Assembly: GCA_963576565.1 (NCBI GenBank)
Contig: OY755042.1
Location: 16,839,272-16,903,271, forward strand
Reading direction: 5' to 3'
Origin: Aspidapion aeneum
Taxonomy: Eukaryota > Arthropoda > Insecta > Coleoptera > Brentidae
DNA length: 64,000 bases
In this document: positions 20,985-32,161 of the stretch, in pieces
How positions within the stretch are numbered: position 1 is the stretch's first letter
Layout of the letters: the number at the start of each line of letters is the position of its first letter
Made by a program: the position numbers and the translations under genes
Notes under the pieces: model-generated
What the model saw: only the letters and a program-made list of their open reading frames with translations
What the model was told of the DNA's origin: nothing
Databases searched by the model: none

Positions 20985-23306
20985 TCACGCTTGAGAAGCG
21001 GCAAGTGCGCGGAAATGTTGGTCTGTGTTTGTTTTGAAACGGTTCAGGTTGTAACCTGCAGGGAAAACTGTCGCAGGGAGTTTATTCTACAGCGATGCTG
21101 TTCTCCAGAGATATGAATTCTGATATAATGAGGTTCTTGGTGCCTCTATTTTGACAATAAATTGATGGTTACCGTCTGTTTGACGTGTTCGCCTAGTAGG
21201 TGCTACTCCCGGGGAGATCATACGTGCCAACTCTTCAGAGCATTTTCCGTGATAATACCTGTAGAACAGAGATAGATCGCCCGCAGTTCTTCGATGTTCG
21301 AGACTATCCAAGCTACGGGTAAGTGCGGGGTCATTGATCAGCTTGATAGCTCGTTTTTGCACGGTGTTCAAAAGCATTAAGATATGTTTGGGTGCCGCAC
21401 TCCATATATGTGAGCAGTACTCCATAGTTGGTCGAATCTGGGCTTTGTAGAGTGTCAGCAGTTGGCTTGGTGTATGCAGGTGTCTTGTACGAAATAGCAC
21501 CCCAAGCTTTTAGGACGCCCTTTTAGCTATATCTGCCACGTGACTGTGCCAAGACATGTTGGTCTCTGCAGTGACTCCTAAGATGTTCAACTGGCTCTGC
21601 AATGCGACAGCACTTCCAGATAGCATGATGTTTGGCTCACCGGTGCTGGTCTTTTTTGAAAACAGGGCTGCTTGGGTTTTCTGCGCGTTGAACTGTACAA
21701 GGTTTTTGTTGCCCCAGTCCTCTATTATTTCCAAGTCGTTATTTATCTGTGACATTTCAGTTAGTCTAAGGTAATGGAATTCACGTGCGGAGAGACATGT
21801 GGGTGGTATGACTGAGGAGACTACATTGCCATCATCTGCAAAGCAATAAAGTGGATTTACTGTTTTATCTATGAGGTCATTTATGTAAATCAGAAAAAGT
21901 GTTGGCGAAAGGATTGCTCCCTGTGGCACACCAGCATTTATTTGGTAAGAGTTGGAGTTCCCGCCATCCAGTGCAACATAAATGGATCTATCCTTAAGGT
22001 AACTTTCAAAGCAAGTGCAAAGTCTCGGCGACAATCCCGTTGCTTTGAGCTTGTTGAGCAGATTTTCATGCCAGACTTTATCGAATGCTTTAGATATATC
22101 TAAGGCAATTGTTTTTGTTTCACCTCGCAACTCAATCGCTTTTTGTCATAAGTGAGTGACGTATGTAAGTAAATCGCCAGTTGACCTATATTTTCGAAAT
22201 CAGTATTGCTTGTCGTTGATAATTTTGTACTTTTCCAAGTACTTGGTTTGGTGATTGTTCACAACTCTTTCCATTACTTTTGATATCACCGGAAGTAGAG
22301 CAATTGGTCTATAGTTTAACGGATCTGTCTTTTTTCCTTTCTTTGGAATGGGTTGTACTGCGGCAGACTTCCATGATGATGGATATACTCCTTGCCTATA
22401 AGATAAATTGAATAATTTTGCGAAAGTTGGGGTGAGTTCGCTAGCACAATTTTTGAGTACTATCGCGGGAATGCCATCTGGACCCATTGCTTTGTTTGTA
22501 TCCAACTTTTTAAGGGATTTTCGTATTTCTCTGTGACAAAAGGGTACCTCTGGCATACTGTGGTAAACCCTTTCAATGAACGGTGGAGTTTTTCCATATG
22601 GCACTGTTAGGTTTGAGTTGGAGGAAAAGATTTTGGCCAGCATATTGGCTTTTTCATCTGATGTTGTGGCTAAGTGAGTATTTTTATCTGTAAGTGGTGG
22701 TATGGATGACTTGGTGAAGTTTGATCCAACGGCTTTTGCAAAAGGCCAAAAGGACCTAGAACTACTTGGACAATTCAGCAACCTGTTTTTCATTCTTTGA
22801 TTGTATTTTTCTTTGGCGGCGTCAATAGTAATTTTGCAACTATTTCTGGCTTCTATAAATTCTGTGTGGTTTTGAGCGGTTTGTTGTCGTTTCCAAAGGT
22901 TATATGCTCTGTGTTTTTTCTGTACAGCCGTTTGACACTGGCTGGTGAACCAAGGTTTTGCATTAGCTCTGCGTTTTATTGTATGTGGGATATATGCATC
23001 CATTCCAGATAAGATTACTTTTGTTATTTCATTACAGCAAATAGTGGGATCAGCTGTTTTAAAGCAAACCTCTTGCCATGGAAAATCCAGGTAAAACTGG
23101 TTAAGGTCATTCCATTTTGCCGATTTATAGTGCCACATTTTACGAGGAAGTGATTGTTGGCTTGGCGGTATGAACATTTCGCACTTTGTTCTTATAAGCT
23201 TATGATCGGATGAACCAAGTGGGGGATCTACTTGAATTGTGTACAAGTCAGGATTTGTAGTTAGGAAATTCACCCCTTTCTGAGATACGGGTAGGTTCAT
23301 CGACAA
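20985..23306 (-). pseudogene. Jockey/CR1-like ORF2: linker, reverse transcriptase, C-terminus
   Basis: One reading frame runs from 23306 to a natural-looking stop at 20985-20987. It is broken only by TGA at 22200-22202, TGA at 22146-22148, TAA at 21510-21512 and TAG at 21087-21089. The order is the end of the endonuclease (SSDHKLIRTK), a linker, then NYRPIALLPVISKVMERV, ALDISKAFDKVWHENLL, GVPQGAILSPTLFLIYI and CFADDGN (catalytic FADD intact, near 21829). The C-terminal region contains YKAQIRPTMEYCSHIW and NKLPATVFPAGYNLNRF. Two TGA codons sit where G or W is usual, so they are probably point mutations. The protein would copy element RNA into DNA at a nicked site. Confidence 0.85.
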
Positions 23307-23356
23307 GCTGCGTTAGACCACAACTTATGGCAAAAGCTTCTGCTTCCCTGCTTTCA

Positions 23357-23640
23357 TTATCTGTTTTGTTGTGGTGTTTTAGCCAGGGTATATTGTGGAC
23401 GTTGAAATCGCCTAAAAAACAATTTCCGCATGTGGATAGTTAGACTGTATACTATCACAGTTTTCGGATAATGTGGCAAAAAATTTTGATACTCGGTGTT
23501 ACCTGGCGGTCGGTAGAGGCAGCAAATAAACTTGGTCGATGACTTTGAGGTGAATTTCAGCCATATGATATCGAGGTTCGCTGGTTCTAGCTTCTCCTCT
23601 CGATGACATGAAAGGTCATTTTTAATGTACACACAGATCC
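23357..23640 (-). pseudogene. Jockey/CR1-like endonuclease fragment
   Basis: The frame begins ICVYIKNDLSCHREEKLE and runs to FICCLYRPPGNTEYQNFL, the VYR/YRPP region of LINE endonucleases. The frame then shifts, and IQSNYPHAEIVF with CGLTQLVDEP appear in other frames before 23306. The N-terminal part of the endonuclease is missing upstream, where the leader is joined directly, so the 5' portion is internally deleted. Confidence 0.75.
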
Positions 23641-23894
23641 CAAAATTATGTCGAAATCTTCTTTTAATATCTTTGCATTAAGAACCCCCAGGATCACCCG
23701 ACGCCCGGAGATCCGAGTGGTCGGGTATTTTACCTCCGGAATATTTTGATCCTGGAGGCGCCATCATGCTATATGTTACTCATTGTTGGAACCGGACTGC
23801 CAGCGCAGTAGCGGAACGTGGTGATACCACTTAGCGCTACTCACTTTTGGCATGGTGGTATCTCACCGGTCGACGCCCAATGAGTAAAAAGCGT

Positions 23895-24308
23895 CTACCA
23901 CCTCTGATCCATATTTGAGCATTTTAGCATATATTCCTCCAGGTTCGCTAGGTTCTTCGGATTAAGCTTTTTAATACTATTCTTTATCATTTCTCTTTCT
24001 ATGATTACTTCCTCTCCATGTATTTCTATGTCTCTCCTCGGAGAGGCTGCCAGATATTCGGTTCTCATCACCTCCAGCAGTCCCTTGTAGTGTTCTGTCC
24101 ATTGTTCTGGTTTGATGATCTGGATGTTTACTTTTTCTTTTCTTGGGTTTTTCACTGTAGAAATGAATTTCGTGAGTATCAAATTTCTTAGTTGTCTTCT
24201 GGTTTCCCTGTAGATTTCTAGGTCTCTTTGTTCTTTAGTACTGAGCCATTTCAAGTATGTGCGTTTTTTCTTTTTGACCATTTCCTGTATTTTCTCCGTC
24301 CACCACAT
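23895..24308 (-). pseudogene. LINE 2 linker between endonuclease and RT
   Basis: The 137-codon open run starts WWTEKIQEMVKKKKRTYL and continues with EQWTEHYKGLLEV and IKNSIKKLNPKNLANLEEYM. That is the WW..E..... K...Y..WL...  linker and the lead-in to the RT domain of insect endonuclease/RT LINEs. It is truncated at its C-terminal side by the Jockey/CR1-like insertion; the continuation is at 20945. Confidence 0.75.
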
Positions 24309-24398
24309 CTTCCTGTTATTTCTATTATCTTGTTATCCAACAGCTTCGTTGCTTGCTTCCTTCAGGCTTTGTATTATGTTTGTATATATCTCTTTAAA

Positions 24399-25254
24399 TT
24401 AGTGCTCTGTGTTTATTAATTTTTTATCTAATCGGTTCTGATACAATCTTTGAGTACTTTCGATTTCTAGACTTCTAAAGTTGTATTTTTGACTGTCTTC
24501 GATGCATTCTAGGTTTTCGTTTTCTCCAATACTTTCGTCCTTATTTGTTTTTCTTAAAGGGAATAATATTTTTGCTTTTACCAGATGGCGGTCAGATCCA
24601 CAGGTAACACCACAAAGTGCTCGCACATCATACCACTTTAATTGCGAGTGTTGTCCACCTATAGCATAATTAATGATTGATTTAAGATTTCTTGTTGGCT
24701 GAATCCAGGTATATCGATGAATATCCTTATGTTTAAAAAAACCATCACACAATTGCATCAGTCTCAAGCCATTATCATTCGTTCTTCTCCAAATGGTCCT
24801 ATCACTTTTCTCTGGGTTTGTCTACTAGTTCGGCTATTAAAATCGCCAAGCATAATTATTTTTCTGGTATTACCGATTTTGGTGATAGTATCAAGTTACT
24901 CAAAGAACAGTTGTTTTGTAGCTACTCTTTCGTCATCTGATGGTGCGTAGGCTGCTATTATGCTTATATTATGACCAAGCGTTCACTCGAAGTATGTTTT
25001 CACTAATGCAATCGTAGTCGGTAATCTTACTTTTTAGGTTTTTCTATATTAATAAGGATACCCCTCTGGCTGATCTCCTTTGTTTTGGGACTCCAGTGAA
25101 TATATGGACGAATTTGCCGACACTATTCGTACCTATTCCTTTCTTTTTTTGTCTCTGTGAGTGCAATAATATCGATCTTACAATTCTGCACTTCGGTTGC
25201 AATAATTTCCAACTTTTGATTCACTCCCTGGACGTTCCATGTAGCAATATTCAT
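24399..25254 (-). pseudogene. LINE 2 endonuclease domain
   Basis: The ATG at 25252-25254 begins MNIATWNVQGVNQKLEII, and then IDIIALTETK. A frameshift in an A-run near 25145 is followed by GVPKQRRSAR. The C-terminal half (24399-24767) contains FFKHKDIHRYTWIQPTRNLK and GSDRHLVKAKILFP (the SDH-like block). The GDFN block near 24850 is damaged. Same domain order as LINE 1. Confidence 0.8.
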
Positions 25255-25700
25255 AGTCCTTTGTCTTTGCTTTTTTCGTCTTCGAGAATTTCCATCCATT
25301 GCTTCGAGGCTTTATTTAGGCTTTGCGGTAATTGCTTTGTTTTACAAGTATTAGAGAACCAGTCTAATGCCTCAACCCCCTATTTGGAGGGCCAGGATTT
25401 TTAATAAAGGTTTTTTCCTCTAGCCTTTGACGAGCCAACGCCATACTGTAAGGCAACAGCTGTCTTTTATACTATCCCTAAAAGAAAGGATTGCCACCTA
25501 CGCTATGATCACCGTATCATGGTCCATTCTCTCCGCCCTTTCATATCGATGGGGTCTTCTCCCGTAACCCTGGGCTAGGGACCCTAGATAGGTGCTAACT
25601 CTCCGAGTCGGAGATTACCTGGAATCTACGGAGGGTAGGGGTCGATTCATTTCCCCTGATAGACATCTGACGAGGTCTACCCGTACCCAAAGTAGTACTT

Positions 25701-27309
25701 AAAAACTATGGAGGGAATAATTATAAAGTTAAGTGTCAGACTAGTTTATGCGAAACTTCGCTCTTTCTATATATATTAGTAAAGATTTATTGTTTTCATT
25801 TTATTTTATTTTTAAATGTTATGGACATTGGCTTTTTATCTATTTATATAAAAAAATAAAACTATCAAAACACTTCTCTCCAAAACAAAACTTACCACCA
25901 AATTTAAGGTTAGAACCACTTTCGTGGATTTATTTCCCCGTGAACTAATATGGTGAACTCAAACTCACCCGTAAACGCTCACCTCACCTTAAGGGCAGTC
26001 AAGAATAAACGTACAGCTGCAGGCTAAAATGTAACGCACTTCCAGCACACAGTAACCAACTGACATTTCGCTGTGCATTGTGCTTACCTCATGAGTGGTT
26101 TATTGTAGAAAAAATATTTTGATACATGACGTCATTCGGATCCATAACTCACGACGTCATTATTTAACGTTATTATGCTGCAAAATTAGGCTGTGTTTTT
26201 AAAATGTCTATATATTTACGCAGGTAGTATATTCCTCTATGCCTATATTTCGGAATAGAAATGTTAAGGTGCAAAATATCTAAATTTTTTGTTAAAGAGT
26301 CCCATTTGACGAAATGTATTGGCTGAAGAATAATAGTAACAATTTCAAGTTTTAACAAATTTATGCCTAGAGCGAGAGTTTATTTAATTATTAGGGCATT
26401 TTTCTCAAAAGTCTACATTTTCAAGAATAAAAAAGTTGAAATGTGACCTAAAGAACACATGATTTAAAACGACACAAACCAAAAGTAAAAATATTCTATT
26501 TTGCAGTGGTGGTAATATTCAAAAATGTGGGGCTGGCAAAAATAGGCAGAATTGAGGCAGAAACAAAAAAACGTGGGAATAATGTCAATCCTGTCTCAAA
26601 ACTTTCTGTTCTTGATTTTATATTTGGGATTAGTTTATCTGGATTAGAGTAGTCAAATATATATTTTTAATAATTTTGCAAAAAAAAAATTTAAAGCAAA
26701 CGCAAAAATACCGGTTTGTCTGAAGTTATGTAGTTTTAAAGCAGTAAAAAATTCAAAATGAAAATAAATAAAACCTTACTTTCCAACTGTGTCAAAATCT
26801 TTATGAAAATGTATACTACGAAAAATGGTACAAAATAAACTTACTTTACCGTAGCATCTTCATTAAAACTAATTTTTATTTATTTTTAAAGAAACTTTTT
26901 AACAAAACATTGTTAAAACATTAAACAGAAATTATATTTCGTGACAACAAACTTACTTAACTTGAATAAAAATTTTCTTTAGACTTAAATTAAAAAATAC
27001 TTGCTAAAATAAATAAAGCAGTACAATGAGTAATAATGCAAAAAAAATAAAATATAAATGCTCCGATGGGGCCCCAATTATACTCCACAATTTTTTTAAA
27101 ATTCGTTTGGATATCCAACTACAAAAGAGCTCCCCAAAAAAATCTTTTGACTTCTCTTTGGGAATCCCCCTTTTCCAGGAGCCCTCGGCGATCGTCGACG
27201 TTCAGACCTTGTCAGTCCGAGCCTGTGTGTTTAACAATTATTTTTTATCGATATTTCTTCACCACTAGTGGATCGAATCATCCAAATTTTGCTTGATTTT
27301 ATTTTTAGG
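25701..27309. other. No recognisable feature
   Basis: AT-rich; open frames of 60-80 codons lack motifs. A patch at about 25960-26160 is less AT-rich, and the stretch 27060-27260 has short GC-rich words, but no TIR, tandem repeat or splice structure was convincing. Confidence 0.45.
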
Positions 27310-28215
27310 ATATATTAGGAAATTTATTTTATGTATTTACGTCTCTTATAATGCTGACGAGATGTTGAATGGTGCTCCATCTGGTAACAAAAGACTATTT
27401 AGCCTTTTTCGATCAATTTTGGACATATTCCTCCCCCAATATCTTGCACTTTTCTCTGTCTGTCACCGTGTTCATCCATCTAGTTCCCTCATGTGTATTT
27501 AAATCACCTGCCTATCTCATTTGGGGTCTTCCCCTACTTCTTTTATTTTCCCAAGGTCTCCAGTTTACAATACATTTGTTCCATCGATCGTCTTTCTGTC
27601 TGATATTATGACCAGCAAATTTCAATTTAAATTTTGCTGCTTCTCCTCTGACATCCCTTACTTTTGTTTTATTTCATATCCATTCATTCCTTTTTCTATC
27701 TATTAGCTTTAAATGTAGCATTTGTCTGTCCATTGATCATCATGGCTTTTGTTACCTAATCCATGTTTGATTTTATTAAGTGTCCAGGTCTGAAATCCAT
27801 AGGTGAGTACAGGAAGGATACATTAGTTATTCACTTTCGTTTTGAGATGCTGAGGATATTTTTTATTTTTTAATATGTAGCTTAATTTACCGAATGCTGC
27901 TCAGGCCAATCTTCCTCGTCTCTTGATTTCATCTGTGTGGTTTTCTTTTTTTAGTTTAATATAATTGATCACAGATATATTCCTCTACTTCTTCTGTTTT
28001 TTCTTGGTTTATTTTGAAAATAATATCTTCATCTATGTTTATATTTTTAGCTGATGTATCCAGTTCTTTCATCATTTTAATTAGTTCTTCTTTCTTATCT
28101 GTTATAAAGGCTATATTTTTAGCAAATCTTAGGTGGTTCAGGTATGGTTCTCTTACTTTGATGCCTATTTCTACTTAATCTAAGTTTTTAAAAACATCTT
28201 CTAGGGCCTGGTTAT
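27310..28215 (-). pseudogene. LINE 3 (endonuclease/RT type) 3' half
   Basis: Minus-strand frames give IYNQALEDVFKNLD, then IGIKVREPYLNHLRFAKNIA. The catalytic FADD reads FAKN here (near 28110-28140), so two active-site residues are lost. Next come EELIKMMKELDTSAKNINID, a TYG/W-TL-type segment, and WIRNKTKVRDVRGEAAK with FAGHNIRQKDDRW. Stops and shifts separate the pieces. The same family tail is on the plus strand at 49408-49860. Confidence 0.75.
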
Positions 28216-29774
28216 AAATTAATTATATTATTTAAAATAAGTATATGATATTTAAGAAACCCATGCTAGAATTTTCAGGTAAAACATTCATTGCTTCTGA
28301 AAACTGAAGTGGATTGCTTGCTGGACACTTTCGTTGAGAGGGGTAGCATTTAACTTTATTTGTGACTACTTATTGAACTTTCCAAAATAAATCCAATGGA
28401 AAAAACCCTTGCAGTAAAGTATACTATTTGAAACACCAGTGTCATCTGTGCCTGGACTAAACAACACACTCGCTGGATCGCCATGTCGGTGGCATCGCCA
28501 GAATGCAGAGAGAGAGAAAGACCAAACGTCCCTCCTTCCACTTATAGCCACCTCTCGTGAAGCAGCCACCCCCCGCCATCCCTTTGGCCGGCACCTAAAA
28601 TACGAAACTGGACATTACGAATCTAATTACAATTCTTGCTCATGCGTGTCCTGATGAACATCGTTTAGCCCAATTAAAAGTACTTTAAGTACTATTTTAC
28701 TGTTTTCAGAAGATTTGTCGTTACTGCAAAATGAAGTAGGTTTCTTATCCCCTTAGCAATATTGGAAATTCCAATAAAGTTCGAATTTAAATTGCCCTTA
28801 ACTTCTACGCCTCAACGGCTGATAAAAATACAGCATTACACGGCATACCTTGAGACTCCCCTGGGTGCGCCCTTGTTAAAAAGTAATTTTTTATTTTTGT
28901 ATTTCTATTTTGTCAACGGTGCTTCATATTAACAAACTTTAGAGGAGGTTATGCCGTATTGCTTTAGAACACCACATAAGGAATTGCAATATAACAACAA
29001 AGTAGAAACCATAACTATGGTATGTATATTGGGTAACTTTTCTACTCGATATCTTCTAGTGTTGTTCGCGTTTCCTAGCCCTCAAAAGGTAGTCATTAAA
29101 AAATACTGTTTGTATCTTTGTTTTTATTGGAGAAACGATTTTATGGTTGCTTTTCCATCTAATGTAATAGGACTCTATACCAAACCTTTAAGGAACATAC
29201 ATTAAATTTGCGCATGCTTTTAAGCGATCTGTTTATGCTCAACAGATTGTTTTTAGTGTTATATGAATGTGAATGTCAACAATGAAGCTTGATGTTATTT
29301 TTCATTTGCTTTTTTTCCAACCTTTCAAAAGGTTAAACGTTAAAACAGAACGTATTAAACTTTCTGACTTCTTATCTAATTTTCACAAGTGATATGTCCT
29401 TCTGAACAGCAAAGATGTAGCTTACTTTTGGCAAGTTAATTAATTTTTTTTCCAAAACTACAAATTCAAGATACAGCATACGCAGTACAATGCCTAAACT
29501 TTTTGTAAAGTCTATTACTATAGAAATTAAATAGCCTTTGATAAATTCAAAGTAAAACAAAAACACCCGTTTATTTGATCTTCGTTACAAAGGGTTAAAT
29601 CAGCACTTAATTCAAGGTACAACTGTATCAATTCTTAACAATTTTTTTCAGTTGATACCTTTTTGTGCACCACAAAAACGTAGCTTTTTGGTCAATCTTT
29701 AAAATCAAGTACAGTAGTGCACAAAATTTAGCGGTGAGTCTGAAAAATTGATACATTTTAAAATCATGAGCTTT
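28216..29774. other. No recognisable gene
   Basis: Mixed composition. 28436-28600 is GC-richer, with AGAGAGAGAAAG; CTGGGTGCGCC near 28862 resembles the end of the hAT-like elements seen at 58932, but no partner end is evident. 28930-29770 is AT-rich. Open frames of 61-84 codons have no family motif. Confidence 0.45.
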
Positions 29775-30425
29775 GGTGACTGCATCCTAAAGATTTTCTA
29801 CTGATCTTTCAGTTTCGTTAGTAAATTGGTATCATCGGCAAATGTTGACAATTTTGTGGCTTTGCTATCGCAAGTGTATAATAAATATAAACAATGGATA
29901 AGTACGCTACCCTGGGGTACGCCTGCCTAAATTTTTATGAGGTATGATTGATTTAAAAATATCTGAATAATGTTTCGGCAGGAATAGTTTTTATTTAAAA
30001 TGGATGCCTTTATGTAGAAATCTACTTGTCAAATATTTGTGCTTCATCTAGAAAGACTGCAAAATAAGCGTTCTCGGATGTTGCAACTTTCTACACTTGT
30101 TTAGGTACATACCTATGCCTAAAGGACGTATTGATTTATAGTTCATAGTTGTACGATAGCTTTTCTTGGGAGTTGTTTTATTACTTTCCCGTTAATAAGA
30201 TCAGAGCCTAGCTTTAATTAAATTATAATTTTATTTGATTTGTGTTAATATTTCTTTTGGTGATGTAAGCTTAATATGTGCTTTGGATAAAATAGGTTTA
30301 TTTAAATGTATGTTTTTATCTGGTGCTTTATGAGGCTCAAATGTTTTTGCTAAATGGATTGCAAAATTCTGCTTTTCTTCGTTACTTCTTGCCCACTGGT
30401 CTTTTGATTTTTATAGGGAAGCGCC
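29775..30425 (-). pseudogene. Jockey-clade reverse transcriptase relic with internal deletion
   Basis: Minus-strand translation gives, in order, FAIHLAKTFEPHKAP, IKLTSPKEILTQIK, a LPRKAI-like piece, then AGVPQGSVL (29900-29926) and, in the same frame, LSTFADDTNLLTKL with FADD intact near 29826-29846. These are landmarks of Jockey-type LINE RTs. Part of the palm between about 30060 and 30180 is missing. Stops occur throughout. It was found by translating the strand, not from a long open frame. Confidence 0.75.
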
Positions 30426-30434
30426 GGAAGTGTA

Positions 30435-30566
30435 ATGACACCGAGAGGCATTGAACATATTCAAAATTTACTCCTTATTAGCAAACAACTAGAAATACAT
30501 ACTCAAGCCGAAGGACATTTAAATGATCTTCCCACCCATCTAGACGAGATTAGAACCATCAAGTAG
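30435..30566 (+). other. Short open frame upstream of the Gypsy relic
   Basis: A 43-codon frame begins MTPRGIEHIQNLLLISKQ and ends at a stop overlapping the start of the RNase H relic. I do not recognise it. Composition is coding-like and the position is inside the retroelement block, so it may be another displaced retroelement piece. Confidence 0.3.
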
Positions 30567-31047
30567 GTTGACAAAATTTAGATTGTTGTTAGAAGAATAC
30601 GATTTTATAGTAAAATATTTGAGAGGATAGAGTAACGTTACAGCAGACGCTTTATCTCGAATTGAAATTTCATCTGATGAGCTTAAAAATATGTCTAAAC
30701 AAGTAGAGGGTACATTGTTAGCTATTCGAAGACAGCAAACTAAAGGCGACACTAAAAAATAGGTTAACCATGGTAAGATGTACGAAAGGATTGATCACCC
30801 AGGAGTCATCGAGCTGTTAAAACCACCTAAAAATTCTTTTGAAGCACACTGTATATCGGAAAAGCTATTTCAGGATTGTTTAATGACTAGTCATGATAAA
30901 AAATATTACACCGAAAATATTATTTATTGCGAAATAGAAAATTGTATAAAAATTAAGGAACCTCGATCGGCGTTAGCATTTGGTGCATCGTTGAGAGACC
31001 TTAAAAATATTTGTAGTAAATTTAATATTCAGGAAATTTTTATTTGA
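30565..31047 (+). pseudogene. Ty3/Gypsy pol relic: end of RNase H and connection to integrase
   Basis: One frame carries RLTKFRLLLEEYDFIVKYL and NVTADALSRIEI, the characteristic end of Ty3/Gypsy RNase H (ADALSR). TAG codons at 30628-30630 and 30760-30762 interrupt the same frame, and it then continues as MYERIDHPGVIELL to 31047. RNase H would remove template RNA during reverse transcription. The pol is cut at 31048 by a dispersed repeat (R3). The integrase end reappears at 31318. Sequence upstream of 30565 does not continue the RT. Confidence 0.75.
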
Positions 31048-31215
31048 AATAAATGGATCGATGACGGATCTGACACCTTCCTAGCTAGCCTACTATCACA
31101 CTTCAAGTGAAGCCATGATAATATATTAACCTTGAAAACAGTTTTTTATAAATATCTGAGAAACTAAAGCTCCTACGAGGTTTTTGGGTATAACACGAAT
31201 TATTGAACAAAATAA
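31048..31215 (-). repeat. Repeat R3, copy a (partial, in Gypsy pol)
   Basis: ATGGATCGATGACGGATCTG followed by ACACCTTCCTAG, and then AGCTCCTACGAGGTTTTTGG with ATAACACGAATTATTG, match the 3' end of R3 in reverse. It is inserted in, and truncates, the Gypsy pol relic. Confidence 0.7.
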
Positions 31216-31317
31216 AGTTAAATTAAATAAAATAAAAAGGGGGGAGGGGGGGTCAAAAATTCGGAATTTTTGCGTTACGTAATTTAAGGACGTTCCCTAT
31301 CTTCAAAACTAAATAGA

Positions 31318-31500
31318 AAAAATAAATGTGATTCTAAAAGTGATTCTTTGTCATATGAAAAGGGACAAAAAATTTTGGTAAAAAATTAATCGGGAAATAA
31401 AATATAAAGGTCCATATGAAGCTATTGAGGACAAGTCTCCATATATTCTTTTAAAGATAGGAAACAAAAATAATATAATATAAGTTTACAAAAATAGAGT
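31318..31500 (+). pseudogene. Ty3/Gypsy integrase C-terminal relic
   Basis: The plus-strand frame gives SDSLSYEKGQKILVKN, a stop, then GPYEAIEDKSPYILLKIG. The GP(Y/F)-type motif is diagnostic of the C-terminal domain of Gypsy integrases. It follows the RNase H relic on the same strand, with the repeat R3 and about 100 bp of unmatched sequence between them. The catalytic DDE core is missing. Confidence 0.65.
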
Positions 31501-31562
31501 TAAATTATATCATGATAGGTAGACCAATCATTTTTTTCTCCTTTTTTTGTTTTCGTAGGAGG

Positions 31563-31952
31563 TGTAGTGTAAGGATATTTTACAAGAATTTACAAGAAGG
31601 CATAAGATTGGATTGTTATTAAGTATAGCTAGGTTTTATGATTAGTAGCACGTATTTAGAATAATTAGGGTATATTTTGTTTATGTTAAGTAACTATTGT
31701 TTTAAACTAGTTTTTGAATGCTTATGTTTAATTTTACTGTTTTTCAATAGAGAACCAATTTAGAACTCAAACCATTAACATGTAGACTTTTTTCTGTTCA
31801 TGTGGATTAATCCACGTGTTTGCTTTAATATCGATCAGTTTTAGACTACACTTTTAACAAACTCTTGTATATTTTTTTGGCCAGGACGCATACCTACGTA
31901 AACTAAATTATTGTTTTTGTGAGAAATTTTGTATTTTGATAGTCGAATCATT
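31563..31952 (+). mobile_element. Possible 3' LTR of the Gypsy relic
   Basis: A purine-rich AGGAGG is followed directly by TGTAGTGTAAGGAT, the arrangement of polypurine tract and LTR start, about 60 bp after the pol relic. The far end could be near CGAATCA (31952), but no second LTR copy exists in the window to confirm the boundary. Confidence 0.35.
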
Positions 31953-31979
31953 TTGCGGGAGGCTATGGAAACCGGGAAT

Positions 31980-32160
31980 GGGACAATTCGCCGCGGCCGA
32001 TTTGCCGCGGGGACAATTCGCCGCGGGATTTTTTGTTTTATGATATTATCATTTATTATTTAGCTTGACTTCATATATTATGATTTTTATTTGTCTGATA
32101 AAACAAAAAATCTCGCGGCGAATTGTCCCCGCGGCGAATCGGCCGCGGCGAATTTTCCCC
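31980..32160. mobile_element. GC-rich TIR element, GGGACAATTCGCCGCGG type
   Basis: The ends are ~62-bp inverted repeats (31980-32040 and 32098-32160). Each starts GGGACAATTCGCCGCGGCC (one mismatch on the right). Each contains the same 11-17-bp word two to three times (ACAATTCGCCGCGG, GATTYGCCGCGG) and ends TTTTTTGTTTTAT. The ~57-bp centre is AT-rich. There is no coding capacity, so it is a MITE. Architecture parallels 63418-63849. Confidence 0.8.
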
Positions 32161-32161
32161 T

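Larger units (their letters stand above)
20943..23885 (-). mobile_element. Jockey/CR1-like LINE inserted in LINE 2
   Basis: A minus-strand element has an A-rich tail at 20943-20953 (seen as a T run), a short 3' UTR, an almost complete RT ORF, a partial endonuclease and a GC-richer leader (about 23641-23885). The leader has self-complementary stretches such as GGTGGTATCTCACC and CCGGAGGTAAAATACCCG. It is younger-looking than its host: the RT ORF retains one frame for 2.3 kb with only four internal nonsense codons. I see no clear target duplication. Confidence 0.75.
20125..25700 (-). mobile_element. RTE-like LINE 2, split by a Jockey/CR1-like insertion
   Basis: The 5' portion (25700-23886) contains a leader with CTCCAAATAGGGGGTTGAGG, the endonuclease and the linker. 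The 3' portion (20945-20125) holds the RT start and the C-terminal tail. The protein order resumes correctly across the gap: the linker ends near LEEYMLKCS and the next portion begins LIEHLTYIINQCINGHP. The inserted element (20943-23885) has its A-rich tail at the lower junction. The 3' portion has also lost the RT core by internal deletion near 20350-20400. Confidence 0.8.

Noticed and set aside
21556..23012. Plus-strand frames at 21556-21774 and 22797-23012
   Set aside because: They are antisense shadows of the Jockey/CR1-like RT frame on the minus strand.
23760..23885. Possible large-subunit rRNA fragment (GGTGAGATACCACC resembles a conserved rRNA word)
   Set aside because: Only about 14 bases match from memory, the word is self-complementary, and the context is the leader of a Jockey/CR1-like LINE.
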